From: Rhodoferax_B sp049316285
GTDB lineage: Bacteria; Pseudomonadota; Gammaproteobacteria; Burkholderiales; Burkholderiaceae_C
Direction: 5' to 3'
Length of the DNA: 64,000 bases
Assembly (NCBI RefSeq): GCF_049316285.1
Contig: NZ_JBMOXA010000002.1
Location: 305,725 to 369,724 of the forward strand
Position 1 is the first letter of the stretch. Each line of letters starts with the position of its first letter. Below, in pieces: positions 15,067 through 25,115 of the stretch. The translations under genes were made by a program, and so were the position numbers. The notes under the pieces are model-generated. The model ran no database searches, had not been told where the DNA came from, and saw only the letters and a list, made by a program, of their open reading frames with translations.

Positions 15067-16644
15067 ATGCGTTCTATCCCGTTGAAATCCCTTACCGCTA
15101 GGCCTGTGGCATTGGCGATGATGGCCTTGTGTGGCAGCGTTTCTGCGCAGCCACAGCCTACACAAATCGTGGTCGCACAACCGGCGGACATACGCTCCAC
15201 CAATCCTGGCGTGAACCGCGACAACACCACCGACGGTGTGGTGCTCAACATTGTCGAAGGCCTGGTGGGCTACCACGAGAACGGCACCGTGGGCCCCTTG
15301 CTGGCGCGCTCCTACACCACCAGCGCCGACGGCCTGACCTACACCTTCAAGCTGCGCACCGGCGTGAAGTTCCATAACGGCGACCCCATGACCTCGGCCG
15401 ATGTGTTGTGGAGCTGGAAGCGCTACATGGACCCTAAGACCGACTGGCGCTGCCTGTCCGAGTTTGACGGCCGCTCGGGCGTGAAGGTGGTCAACGCCAC
15501 CGCACCCGATGCCCAAACCTTTGTGCTGCAGCTCGACAAACCCTCGGCTGTGTTCCTCGACACGCTGGCCCGCACCGACTGCGCCATGGCCGCCGTCATC
15601 AGCAAGAAATCCGTGAAGGAAGACGGCAGCTGGGACAAACCCATAGGCACAGGCCCGTTCAAGTTCGATGAGTGGAAACGTGGCGAGTTTGTCACCATGA
15701 GCGCCTTTGCCGACTACCAATCGCCACCCGGCAACAAGGCCGACGGTTACCTGGGCCTGAAGACACCACAAGTGGCGCAGGTGAAGTTCTTGACCGTGCC
15801 CGACATGTCCACGTCTAAGGCCGGGCTGCAATCGGGCGCCATCGATGCCACACAAATCACGTCTTCCGATGTGCAGGAACTCAAGGCCAACCGCGCCGTG
15901 AAGGTGATGGGTGCCGTGGACGCCGGCAAAAATACGCTGCTGATGCAAACCAACGACCCGGTGCTGAAAGACGAACGTATTCGCCAGGCGATTGCCTATT
16001 CGCTGGACATGAAGCAGATCGTGGCGGCATCGTCCGAAGGCCTGGCCCACGTCAACAACTCGGCCATACAGGAGACCTCGGGCTTCTACAGCGCTGTCCA
16101 GAAAAAGGGTTACGAGTACAACCCGGCCAAGGCCAAGAAGCTGTTGCAGGAAGCGGGCTACAAGGGCCAGGCTATCGTCATCCAGGCCAACAAACGTGCG
16201 CACGTGCCCAGCTTCTCGGTGGCCGTGTTGAGCCAGGCCATGATGCAGGCCGTGGGCATCAATGCGCAGATCGAAGTGCTGGAATGGGCCACACAGCTGG
16301 ACCGCTACAACAGCGGCAACTACCAGATGAGTTCGTTCACCTATTCCTCGCGCCTTGATCCGGCGCTGAGTTACGAGCAGTTCTCCGGCGTCAAAGCCAA
16401 GCAGCCGCGCAAGGTCTGGGATGACCCGGTGGCGCAAAAGCTCATCGACCAGAGCTTTGTCGAAGCCGACCCGAAAAAGCGCCAGGCCCTGTTTGACCAG
16501 TTGCACACGCAGATGATCACCAAGACCCCGCTGATCGTGCTCTACAACGTGACCGACTCGTGGGGCGTGCGCACGCGTGTCAGCGGCTTCACCGTCTGGG
16601 AAGGCAAGCCTTTTCTCTGGGGTACCCGTCTCGGCAGCAAATAA
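15067..16644 (+). CDS. ABC transporter substrate-binding protein, family 5 (DppA/OppA-like)
   Basis: A 525-residue periplasmic protein. A signal peptide covers about residues 1-27 (LTARPVALAMMALCGSVSAQ). The SBP_bac_5 pattern is clear: NIVEGLVGYHENGTVGPLLARSY, then TYTFKLRTGVKFHNGDPMTSADVLWSWKRYMDP, and later DERIRQAIAYSLD. It captures the substrate for the preceding permease/ATPase set and starts 45 bp after the ATPase stop. Family 5 proteins bind peptides, glutathione, nickel complexes or opines; the neighbouring acyltransferase-like gene favours an amide or peptide. Confidence 0.92.
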   Translation: MRSIPLKSLTARPVALAMMALCGSVSAQPQPTQIVVAQPADIRSTNPGVNRDNTTDGVVLNIVEGLVGYHENGTVGPLLARSYTTSADGLTYTFKLRTGVKFHNGDPMTSADVLWSWKRYMDPKTDWRCLSEFDGRSGVKVVNATAPDAQTFVLQLDKPSAVFLDTLARTDCAMAAVISKKSVKEDGSWDKPIGTGPFKFDEWKRGEFVTMSAFADYQSPPGNKADGYLGLKTPQVAQVKFLTVPDMSTSKAGLQSGAIDATQITSSDVQELKANRAVKVMGAVDAGKNTLLMQTNDPVLKDERIRQAIAYSLDMKQIVAASSEGLAHVNNSAIQETSGFYSAVQKKGYEYNPAKAKKLLQEAGYKGQAIVIQANKRAHVPSFSVAVLSQAMMQAVGINAQIEVLEWATQLDRYNSGNYQMSSFTYSSRLDPALSYEQFSGVKAKQPRKVWDDPVAQKLIDQSFVEADPKKRQALFDQLHTQMITKTPLIVLYNVTDSWGVRTRVSGFTVWEGKPFLWGTRLGSK

Positions 16645-16742
16645 GCGCTGTCGCTTAGCCACTGAATTTGCAGGCCAGGCAGACCACCAGTGTGTGGTCT
16701 GCGCCGCCGCATGTCTTCACTCAAAGCCAACTGGGGCTCACC

Positions 16743-17879
16743 ATGATCAACAACATCCAACAGTTTCCTTTTATCTCCGTTTCCGGCGCGCCGTTTGAGC
16801 GTGGCGTTTTGTATGGCCAACAGGCCAAGGAACGTGTGCACGGCAGCGTGCGCCTCTACGGTCAAACGCTGGTGCACCTGGGCTACAGCGAGCAGGCACG
16901 CAAACGCCTGATCGACTTTTTCGCCAAGCAGATCGAGAACTTTGCGCCGCACTATGTCGAAGAAATGCGCGGCATTGCGCAGGGCGCAGGCGTCACGTTT
17001 GAAGACATCGTGATGATCAACGCCCGCACCGAAGTGCTGGCCAAGGCGCGTGCCGAGAAGGTGGAAGCCGTGGACAGCGAACCCGGCGACGGCTGCACTG
17101 GCGCGCTGATCTTGCCCGAGCGCTCGGCCACCGGCAACCTGATCCACGGCCAGAACTGGGACTGGCGCGCAGAGTGTGTCGAGACCTCCATCGTGCTGCG
17201 TGTGCGCAATGACAACGGGCCAGACTTTCTGACCTTTGTCGAGGCCGGTGGCCTGGCGCGCAGCGGCTTCAACAGCGCCGGTGTGTCCATCACCGCCAAC
17301 TACCTGGAGTCGGACCGCGACTTCACGCAACTGGGTGTGCCGCTGTCGCTGATACGGCGCAAGGTGCTGGAGCAGGAGATCTTCTCGCTGGCCATGAAGG
17401 CCGTGGGCACCACACCCAAGTCATGCTCGAACAACATCATGCTGGGCATGGCCGAAGGTTTTGGCATCGACTTTGAATGCACCACCAACGAGTCGTTTGC
17501 GATCTACCCGGGCGAGGACGGCCTGATCGTGCACGCCAACCATTGGGTCAGCGAGGTCGCGCTGGGCAAGCTGGTCGACATGGGCCTGGGCCAGTCACCC
17601 GACAGCCGTTACCGCGACTGGCGTGTGCGCAAACTGCTGAACCAGAAAGACAAGCTGGGCCGTGCCGACCTGAAGGCCGCGTTCTTCGACGACTTTGGCG
17701 CGCCGTATTCGGTGTGCCGTCCGCCGCGTTTGGGCAGCCACGACAACCTCTCGGCCACGGTGGCCATGGTCATCATGGAGCCGGCCGTGGGCGAGATGGA
17801 AGTCGCGCCGCTGCCAGCCATCCACAAGGTGTTCACGCGTTATAGCCTGAAAGACGAGCCGGTGTTGGTCGCCGCCTGA
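16743..17879 (+). CDS. C45-type acyltransferase/amidohydrolase (acyl-CoA:6-APA acyltransferase family)
   Basis: A 378-residue Ntn-hydrolase-fold protein. The N-terminal propeptide portion includes FERGVLYGQQAKERV and YVEEMRGIAQGAG. The expected autocatalytic nucleophile is C118 in EPGDGCTGA, and the downstream HGQNWDWRAE and GLARSGFNSAGVSIT are typical of the penicillin acyltransferase (AAT/IAT) family. In fungi this family exchanges penicillin side chains; in bacteria the role is mostly unknown but probably involves cleaving or exchanging N-acyl or peptide bonds. It is the last gene of the peptide-ABC operon and is followed by a strong terminator. The start is the ATG at 16743, where the conserved region begins. 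Confidence 0.85.
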   Translation: MINNIQQFPFISVSGAPFERGVLYGQQAKERVHGSVRLYGQTLVHLGYSEQARKRLIDFFAKQIENFAPHYVEEMRGIAQGAGVTFEDIVMINARTEVLAKARAEKVEAVDSEPGDGCTGALILPERSATGNLIHGQNWDWRAECVETSIVLRVRNDNGPDFLTFVEAGGLARSGFNSAGVSITANYLESDRDFTQLGVPLSLIRRKVLEQEIFSLAMKAVGTTPKSCSNNIMLGMAEGFGIDFECTTNESFAIYPGEDGLIVHANHWVSEVALGKLVDMGLGQSPDSRYRDWRVRKLLNQKDKLGRADLKAAFFDDFGAPYSVCRPPRLGSHDNLSATVAMVIMEPAVGEMEVAPLPAIHKVFTRYSLKDEPVLVAA

Positions 17880-17930
17880 AGCTTTTCCACAGTCTAAGAA
17901 AAACAAGCCTGCAACGGGCTTTGTGCAAGT

Positions 17931-17972
17931 GGGAGGTGCTATCGATTCGGTAGCACCTCCCGCTTCGTTTTT
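17931..17972 (+). terminator. rho-independent terminator of the ABC/C45 operon
   Basis: Perfect 11-bp stem GGGAGGTGCTA (17931-17941) / TAGCACCTCCC (17951-17961) with a 9-base loop, followed by GCTTCG and five T. It lies 51 bp after the C45 gene stop. The rest of the gap to 18150 shows no gene. Confidence 0.85.
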
Positions 17973-18150
17973 GGGGCGTGCAAGTGTTGTCAGGCGATAG
18001 CCATTACACATCGCATCGCAAAAAATAGCATCTATCCCGGTTCAGCCCCGCCACCTACCATCGCCGCGCAGACCAGCCCATGTGATGCCGGCTGGATGCG
18101 GATGATGGCGGTTCGCCATCTCCCCTAAAACGATGAAGAGGAGACAACCC

Positions 18151-19467
18151 GTGAGAATTTCCAAGCCCTTTTGTGGCGGCCTGTCGGTCTTGATGTTGAG
18201 TGTGTTGGCCGCCTGTGGTGGTGGTAGTGATGCCAGCTTGCAGGTCGCCAAGGGCACGGTGTTGAAGAACGTGACGGTGGTGAACACGCGCGACGGCGCA
18301 CTCTCTACCGGCATGTCGGTGATTGTCGACGGTGGGAAGATTGTGCAGGTCACCAACCTGCCGGTGAACACCTCGGGCACGGCGCAGGCGGTCGATGGCA
18401 CAGGCAAGTTTGTCGTGCCGGGCTACCTCGACATGCACGCGCACGTGGTCGAAACTGCAGACCTGATGCCTACATACTTTCCGCTGCTGATCGCCAATGG
18501 CGTGACCGGTTTTCGTGAAGAGTCGGACTCCGATGCCAACAAGGCGCGTGGCGCCAAGGTCAACGCCGATGTGGCGGCTGGCCTGCTCGACGCGCCCGAA
18601 GTCATCTTCAACGGTGGTGAAGCCCACCTGAACCCGGCGCTGAGTGCCTTGGCCGCGAGCAATGCTGGCATGCCCTCGATAGACCACCTGGGCGCGGGCT
18701 GGGGACTGCTGATGGATTGCTCGACCGAAGAGGCCACGTTGCGCCCGGCGGCCTTGGCCGGAGCTTATAAGCCACCGTTTCCGGCCGACTATGTGGCCAA
18801 CCCGCGCGCTTATGACGGCGCGCAGAACGCCCAGTTCTACCAGCGCATCTTCGACACCTATAGCGAGAGCAAATGTGTGGCGCTGAACCAGGCCTTTGTG
18901 AAGAACAACACCTGGCAAACACCCACACTGATCCGCTTGCGCACCCAGGACTGGGGCAACGATGCGCTCTACCGCGCCGACGCGAACCTGGCCTACGTCG
19001 ACAAGACGCGTATTGCCGGCTGGAACAAGCTGGGCGACCAGTTCGCCACCTTGCCCGCCAGTGCCGTGACCACGCTGCAGCAGTTCTACGGGCTGCAGAA
19101 AAAGAGCCTGAAGCTGATGCAGGACAACGGCGTGAAGATCATGGCCGGCTCCGATGTCGGCGGCGTTTGGCTCATCGCCGGTTTCAGTTTGCTGCAAGAG
19201 TTTCGCGAGCTGACCGCAGCGGGCCTTACGCCGCTGCAGGTGCTGCAGACCACCACGCTGAACCCGGCGCAATTCTTGAAGCGTGAAACCAGCATGGGCA
19301 CGGTGGAGGCGGGCAAAAATGCCGACCTTGTGCTGCTGGACGCGAACCCTATCGCCAGCGCCGCCAACCTGGAAAAGATCTCGGGTGTGATGCTGCGTGG
19401 CAAATACTTCCCCAAGACGGCACTCGACAAAATGAAGAGTGATGTGGCCGCGGCCTACGCACGCTGA
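18151..19467 (+). CDS. lipoprotein amidohydrolase (imidazolonepropionase-like)
   Basis: A 438-residue metal-dependent hydrolase of the amidohydrolase superfamily. The N-terminus is a lipoprotein signal ending in the lipobox LAAC (VLMLSVLAACGGG). The metal-binding H-x-H is in YLDMHAHVV, and the last metal/acid residue is the Asp of MAGSDVGG. The C-terminal composite beta domain reads GTVEAGKNADLVLLDANP. I chose GTG 18151 because an exact GGAGACAA ribosome-binding site lies 3 bases before it. The ATG at 18133 would place that site inside the coding region. Relatives include prolidase-like and Xaa-Pro enzymes, but no substrate can be assigned. Confidence 0.85.
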   Translation: MRISKPFCGGLSVLMLSVLAACGGGSDASLQVAKGTVLKNVTVVNTRDGALSTGMSVIVDGGKIVQVTNLPVNTSGTAQAVDGTGKFVVPGYLDMHAHVVETADLMPTYFPLLIANGVTGFREESDSDANKARGAKVNADVAAGLLDAPEVIFNGGEAHLNPALSALAASNAGMPSIDHLGAGWGLLMDCSTEEATLRPAALAGAYKPPFPADYVANPRAYDGAQNAQFYQRIFDTYSESKCVALNQAFVKNNTWQTPTLIRLRTQDWGNDALYRADANLAYVDKTRIAGWNKLGDQFATLPASAVTTLQQFYGLQKKSLKLMQDNGVKIMAGSDVGGVWLIAGFSLLQEFRELTAAGLTPLQVLQTTTLNPAQFLKRETSMGTVEAGKNADLVLLDANPIASAANLEKISGVMLRGKYFPKTALDKMKSDVAAAYAR

Positions 19468-19478
19468 TCCGCCACGGC

Positions 19479-19506
19479 GCCAGCGCTGCTTTAGAGCGGC
19501 GCTGGC
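19479..19506. terminator. hairpin between convergent amidohydrolase and aldolase genes
   Basis: Inverted repeat GCCAGCGC (19479-19486) / GCGCTGGC (19499-19506) with a 12-base loop spans the end of the aldolase gene and the gap after the amidohydrolase. There is no U-tract, so termination is only a possibility. Confidence 0.35.
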
Positions 19507-20261
19507 AGCAGGCGGCGCAGTGCTTCAAAGAACAGGTCGGACTGCTCACGCTCACCCTGGATTTGTGCCGCCACGTGGGCGGCCAGCTTGGCATCCACGG
19601 GTTTGAGCGGCCGGCCTGTGCTCTGGGCAATGACCTGGTGCAGGCAGGCGCGCTCCAGGTAGTAGAGGTCGTCGTAGGCATGGGCGATGGTGTGGCCGGT
19701 GACGATCACGCCATGGTTGGCCAGAAAGGCGATGTCCTTGTTGGTGTTTTCGCCCATCATGCTGCTGGCAATACGTTCACCCTCGGCATCGTCCAGCGCC
19801 AGGCCGTTGTATTCAGCATCAATGGCGATGCGGCCCATGTAGCGCATGGCGTTCTGGCTCAGCGTGGGGTCGAGTGCGCGTTCCACGGTGAGCGTGAGCG
19901 CCGTGGCATAAGGCATGTGGCAGTGCAGCACCACCGCGCGCCCGGTCAGCCGGTGCAGCGCACCGTGGATGAACAGCGCCGTGGGTTCCACGCGGTGGCG
20001 GCCGGCCAGTACCTGGCCGTGTACGTCTATGAGCACGATGTCGTCGGGGCCCACTTCGCTCCAGTGCAGGCCGCGCGGGTTGATCAGGTAGCGGTTCTGG
20101 GCGCCGGGCAGCATCACGCTGAAGTGGTTGCAGACGCCTTCTTCCAACTGGTGGTGTGCCGCCGCACGCAGGGCCAGGGCCAGGTCTTCGCGCAGTTGGC
20201 GCACGGCGGGGCTGGTGTATTCGGCTTGGGCGCCGTCGAGATGGGGAGGCTGTTGCGTCAT
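19491..20261 (-). CDS. class II aldolase/adducin family protein
   Basis: A 256-residue protein of the class II aldolase/adducin fold. Zinc-ligand histidines are visible in VLHCHMPYAT (H-x-H) and in the later FLANHGVIVTG, and the N-terminal ITTRN-like segment reads GVCNHFSVMLPG. Family members cleave sugar phosphates (fuculose-1-P, ribulose-5-P) or decarboxylate or hydrolyse other substrates, so the function is open. The catalytic motif SGN of sugar-phosphate aldolases is not obvious, and the protein fits the decarboxylase/adducin-like subgroup. The start was placed at 20261, preceded by AAGGA, rather than at an unconserved extension to 20465. It is a single-gene unit. Confidence 0.8.
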   Translation of the reverse strand: MTQQPPHLDGAQAEYTSPAVRQLREDLALALRAAAHHQLEEGVCNHFSVMLPGAQNRYLINPRGLHWSEVGPDDIVLIDVHGQVLAGRHRVEPTALFIHGALHRLTGRAVVLHCHMPYATALTLTVERALDPTLSQNAMRYMGRIAIDAEYNGLALDDAEGERIASSMMGENTNKDIAFLANHGVIVTGHTIAHAYDDLYYLERACLHQVIAQSTGRPLKPVDAKLAAHVAAQIQGEREQSDLFFEALRRLLPAPL

Positions 20262-20468
20262 CGTAGGAGTCCTTGGTGGGCATTGGTGGGAAGGGCGCAC
20301 ACGGCTCCATACATCCGTCGGCGCGCCACCTCGGCAGTTTGGCGAAGTAGCGTGCGCCAATCGGCGGGAGCCCATCCTTGAAATCGTACAGGCTGTTGTG
20401 CAAGACCACATCCCCGGGTGTGCCCGTAGCACCGCCGGTGCCATGCCCTCCAAAATCGCGCGCATAAA

Positions 20469-20494
20469 AAAAGCCCGGCATGAACCGGGCTTTT
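20469..20494 (-). terminator. terminator downstream of dnaJ
   Basis: AAAAGCCCGG (20469-20478) / CCGGGCTTTT (20485-20494) with a 6-base loop. Read on the minus strand it ends in a run of seven T, 48 bp after the dnaJ stop. Confidence 0.85.
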
Positions 20495-20542
20495 GGGGTG
20501 CTTGCAGCGTTTGCGGCTGGCACGAGATGCGTTAGAGGTGCA

Positions 20543-21688
20543 TCAGGCGCTGAAGAAATTGCGCAGGCGGTCGGTCCAGCTTTCGCCGGACGGTGAATGT
20601 TTGCCGCCGCCTTTTTTCAGCGACTCTTCAAGCTCACGCATCAGCTTGCGCTGGTGCTCGGTGAGCTTGACTGGCGTTTCCACCGAGATGTGGCAATACA
20701 GATCGCCAGGGTAGCTGTCGCGCACACCCTTGATACCCTTGCCGCGCAGCCGGAACTGCTTGCCGGCCTGCGTGCCTTCGGGAATGTCGATCGCGGCCTT
20801 GCCTTGCAGCGTCGGCACTTCGATCTCGCCACCCAGGGCGGCGGTGATGAAGCTCACCGGCACCGAGCAGTGCAGGTCGCCACCGTCGCGCTCGAAGATG
20901 TCGTGTTTCTTCAGGCGGATCTCGATGTACAGGTCACCCGAGGGGCCGCCGTTCGAGCCAGGCTCGCCGTTGCCAACCGAGCGGATGCGCATGCCGTCGT
21001 CTATGCCCGCAGGAATCTTCACTTCCAGCGTCTTTTGCTTCTTGATCTTGCCCTGGCCGCTGCACACCGTGCAGGGGTCGGGAATGATCTTGCCCGCACC
21101 ACGGCAGGTGGGGCAGGTTTGCTGCACACTGAAGAAGCCCTGGCGCATCTGCACCGTGCCGGCACCCGAGCAGGTGCCGCAGGTCTTGGCGCTGGTGCCG
21201 GGCTTGGCGCCGCTGCCGTGGCAGGTGTCACAGGCTTCCCAGCTGGGGATGCGGATCTGCGCTTCCTTGCCACGTGCGGCTTCTTCCAGCGTGATGTCCA
21301 TGGCGTAGCTGAGGTCGTTGCCACGGAACACCTGACGTCCACCACGCGCGCCGCCACGACCACCTTGCTGGCCAAACATGTCGCCGAAGATGTCGCCGAA
21401 GGCCTCGGCGAAACCGCCAAAACCTTCACCGCCGCCGCCGGGGCCGCGCATATTCGGGTCGACACCGGCGTGGCCGTACTGGTCGTAGGCCGCGCGTTTT
21501 TGCGGGTCCGACAACATTTCGTAGGCTTCTTTGGCGTCCTTGAACTTTTCTTCGGCAGCCTTGGCAGCATCACCCTGGTTGCGGTCAGGGTGGTACTTCA
21601 TCGCAAGCTTGCGATAAGCCTTTTTCATTTCTTCCTCGGACGCGTTCTTGGGAACGCCGAGGATCTCGTAATAGTCTCTCTTGGACAT
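20543..21688 (-). CDS. dnaJ: chaperone DnaJ (Hsp40)
   Basis: A 381-residue type I J-protein. The J domain occupies residues 1-70 with the HPD motif (KYHPDRN) that triggers the DnaK ATPase. A Gly/Phe-rich linker follows (GPGGGGEGFGGFAEAFGD). The zinc region has four CxxCxGxG repeats (CDTCHGSG, CGTCSGAG, CPTCRGAG, CTVCSGQG), then two C-terminal substrate-binding domains. Full length for the family. It lies downstream of dnaK in the same orientation, with a 110-bp gap containing a hairpin, so it is probably co-transcribed with attenuation. It acts in protein folding and the heat-shock response. Confidence 0.97.
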   Translation of the reverse strand: MSKRDYYEILGVPKNASEEEMKKAYRKLAMKYHPDRNQGDAAKAAEEKFKDAKEAYEMLSDPQKRAAYDQYGHAGVDPNMRGPGGGGEGFGGFAEAFGDIFGDMFGQQGGRGGARGGRQVFRGNDLSYAMDITLEEAARGKEAQIRIPSWEACDTCHGSGAKPGTSAKTCGTCSGAGTVQMRQGFFSVQQTCPTCRGAGKIIPDPCTVCSGQGKIKKQKTLEVKIPAGIDDGMRIRSVGNGEPGSNGGPSGDLYIEIRLKKHDIFERDGGDLHCSVPVSFITAALGGEIEVPTLQGKAAIDIPEGTQAGKQFRLRGKGIKGVRDSYPGDLYCHISVETPVKLTEHQRKLMRELEESLKKGGGKHSPSGESWTDRLRNFFSA

Positions 21689-21723
21689 GGTGCTGTAGTT
21701 CAGGGGCAGGTGATGAACACAAA

Positions 21724-21754
21724 CGCCGCACTAGGGCAATATTCCAGTGCGGCG
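21724..21754 (-). terminator. stem-loop in dnaK-dnaJ intergenic region
   Basis: CGCCGCACT (21724-21732) / AGTGCGGCG (21746-21754) with a 13-base loop between dnaK and dnaJ. On the minus strand it is followed only by TTTGTGTT, so partial termination or mRNA processing is more likely than full termination. Confidence 0.4.
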
Positions 21755-21798
21755 CGTCGTAGCATGGGACGAGTCCTTAGCCAGTGTTTGCTCAGGCC

Positions 21799-23754
<1,956 letters not shown>

Positions 23755-23786
23755 TTTTAACTCCTGAAATTTTTGAAAAATTGTGG

Positions 23787-23803
23787 GGCTGAACAATTCA
23801 GCC
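23787..23803. other. short perfect hairpin in the dnaK leader
   Basis: GGCTGAA-CAA-TTCAGCC, a 7-bp stem with a 3-base loop, 33 bp before the dnaK start. It lies between the putative promoter and the ribosome-binding site, so it would be in the 5' leader. Its role is unknown. Confidence 0.45.
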
Positions 23804-23813
23804 TATGTGCTTA

Positions 23814-23841
23814 ACTTGTGGATAACTTCTGGGACTTCAAG
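23814..23841 (-). promoter_or_regulatory. possible sigma-32 promoter of dnaK
   Basis: On the minus strand CTTGAA (23836-23841) is followed after 14 bases by CCACAAGT (23814-23821). The -35 half fits the heat-shock consensus CTTGAA well; the -10 half (CCCCATNT) fits only partly. Confidence 0.45.
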
Positions 23842-23885
23842 TCGTTTCGAATGTTTTTCCACAAAAAATCTAAGTTCTTTGGCTC

Positions 23886-24443
23886 TTACTTGGGAGCGCT
23901 GACCGTCACCAGGGCTGGGCGCAGCACACGGTCGACGATGAGGTAGCCCTTTTGCAGCACGGTGACCACCGTGTTGGCGTCCAGCTCGGACGGCACCATG
24001 CTGATGGCCTGGTGCTGGTGCGGGTCGAACTTGGTGCCGGCGGGCGGGTCGATTTGCACAACCTTGTTGCGCTCGAGTGCGCTCTTCAATTGGCGCAGCG
24101 TGGCTTCGGCGCCTTCGCGGATCTGCTCCACCGTGCCGTTCTGGATGGCCAGGCCGGCTTCCAGGCTGTCGGCCACGGGCAGCAGGCTTTCGGCAAAGCT
24201 TTCCAGGCTGAATTTGCGCGCTTTGGCAACTTCTTCTTCGGCACGGCGACGCGCGTTTTCGGCGTCGGCCTTGGCACGCAAGAACTGGTCGGCCAGATCG
24301 GCGCTTTTGGCTTTGAGCTCGGCCAACTCGGCTTGCGCTTGGGCCAAAGCTTCCACATCACTGGAGGCCAAACCGCTTTCGACCTCTTCAGGGATGGCGT
24401 TGGGATTGGGCTGGTGATAAGGATTGGATGTGGGTTCAGACAT
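23886..24443 (-). CDS. grpE: nucleotide exchange factor GrpE
   Basis: A 185-residue GrpE. An acidic, helical N-terminal half (ALAQAQAELAELKAKSADLADQFLRAKADAENARRRAEEEVAKAR) forms the long coiled coil. The C-terminal beta domain has GTKFDPHQHQAISMV and VVTVLQKGYLIVDRVLRPALVTV, the PROSITE-like GrpE signature. GrpE releases ADP from DnaK. The start was set at MSEPTSNP (24443) because the frame upstream is not conserved; no strong Shine-Dalgarno is seen. It precedes dnaK by 131 bp, and a separate heat-shock-like promoter lies upstream of each gene. Confidence 0.96.
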   Translation of the reverse strand: MSEPTSNPYHQPNPNAIPEEVESGLASSDVEALAQAQAELAELKAKSADLADQFLRAKADAENARRRAEEEVAKARKFSLESFAESLLPVADSLEAGLAIQNGTVEQIREGAEATLRQLKSALERNKVVQIDPPAGTKFDPHQHQAISMVPSELDANTVVTVLQKGYLIVDRVLRPALVTVSAPK

Positions 24444-24477
24444 GCTTGTGAGTCGAAAAGTTGTAACGCTGCCCATA

Positions 24478-24504
24478 CCTCTGGGCTAAGCCTTTGTTTT
24501 CAAG
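24478..24504 (-). promoter_or_regulatory. possible sigma-32 promoter of grpE
   Basis: Minus-strand CTTGAA (24499-24504), a 13-base spacer, then CCCAGAGG (24478-24485), 35 bp before the grpE start. The -35 is exact and the -10 partial relative to CCCCATNT. Confidence 0.45.
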
Positions 24505-24558
24505 AGGGCTTTGGGCTGGATGAGCGATTTTTTGGCCGATTTACCCTGTTTGGGCAAG

Positions 24559-24594
24559 AAAACAGCCCCTAAACGACTGTTTGGGGGCTGTTTT
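24559..24594 (-). terminator. terminator downstream of FKBP gene
   Basis: AAAACAGCCCC (24559-24569) / GGGGCTGTTTT (24584-24594), an 11-bp perfect stem. It is downstream of the FKBP gene on the minus strand and separates it from grpE. Confidence 0.75.
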
Positions 24595-24628
24595 ACGTGT
24601 GCAGCCGCATGCTGCACGCAGGCGGACT

Positions 24629-24982
24629 TTAGCCTTGGACGTCGAGCAATTCAACGTCGAACTTCAGCGTGGCGTTTGGCGGGATCACGCCGCCGGCGCC
24701 GCGTGCGCCATAGCCCAGGGCCGCAGGGATGATCAGCGTGCGGAAACCGCCGACCTTCATGCCGGCCACACCTTCGTCCCAGCCCTTGATGACCATGCCG
24801 GCGCCCAGCGAGAACACGAATGGATCGTTGCGGTCTTTGCTGGAGTCGAACTTGGCACCTTGTGCGCCGTCGTTGTAGAGCCAGCCGGTGTAGTGCACCT
24901 TGACGTTCTGGCCCTTGCGGGCTTCGGCGCCTTCGCCGACGACTTTGTCTTCGTATTGCAGGCCGGATGCGGTGCTGTTCAT
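24629..24982 (-). CDS. FKBP-type peptidyl-prolyl cis-trans isomerase
   Basis: A 117-residue single-domain FKBP. The PPIase core is visible: VKVHYTGWLYNDG, KFDSSKDRNDPFVFSLG, GMVIKGWDEGVAGMKVGG, and the flap IPAALGYGARGAGGVIPPNATLKFDVELL. No signal peptide is present, so the enzyme acts in the cytoplasm, where it catalyses proline isomerisation during folding. It lies directly upstream of the grpE-dnaK-dnaJ group on the same strand but behind its own terminator, so co-location rather than co-transcription is indicated. Confidence 0.93.
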   Translation of the reverse strand: MNSTASGLQYEDKVVGEGAEARKGQNVKVHYTGWLYNDGAQGAKFDSSKDRNDPFVFSLGAGMVIKGWDEGVAGMKVGGFRTLIIPAALGYGARGAGGVIPPNATLKFDVELLDVQG

Positions 24983-25115
24983 CGGAATTCCTTGGTGAGA
25001 TTGCTATTAAAACAGTAGCTGCTTGCGCACCGTGGATGCGCAGAGCAGGCTAAAAAACCGCTGAATTATGCCAGCAGCAAAGCTGATCTCAGCAAAATCA
25101 AACGCTTAGAGCAAC

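Noticed and set aside
20262..20523. Minus-strand frame upstream of the class II aldolase reading GTPGDVVLHNSLYDFKDGLPP
   Set aside because: It looks protein-like over about 60 codons but runs into the aldolase gene in a different frame and shows no family match I recognise. It could be a decayed gene fragment, but this cannot be supported.
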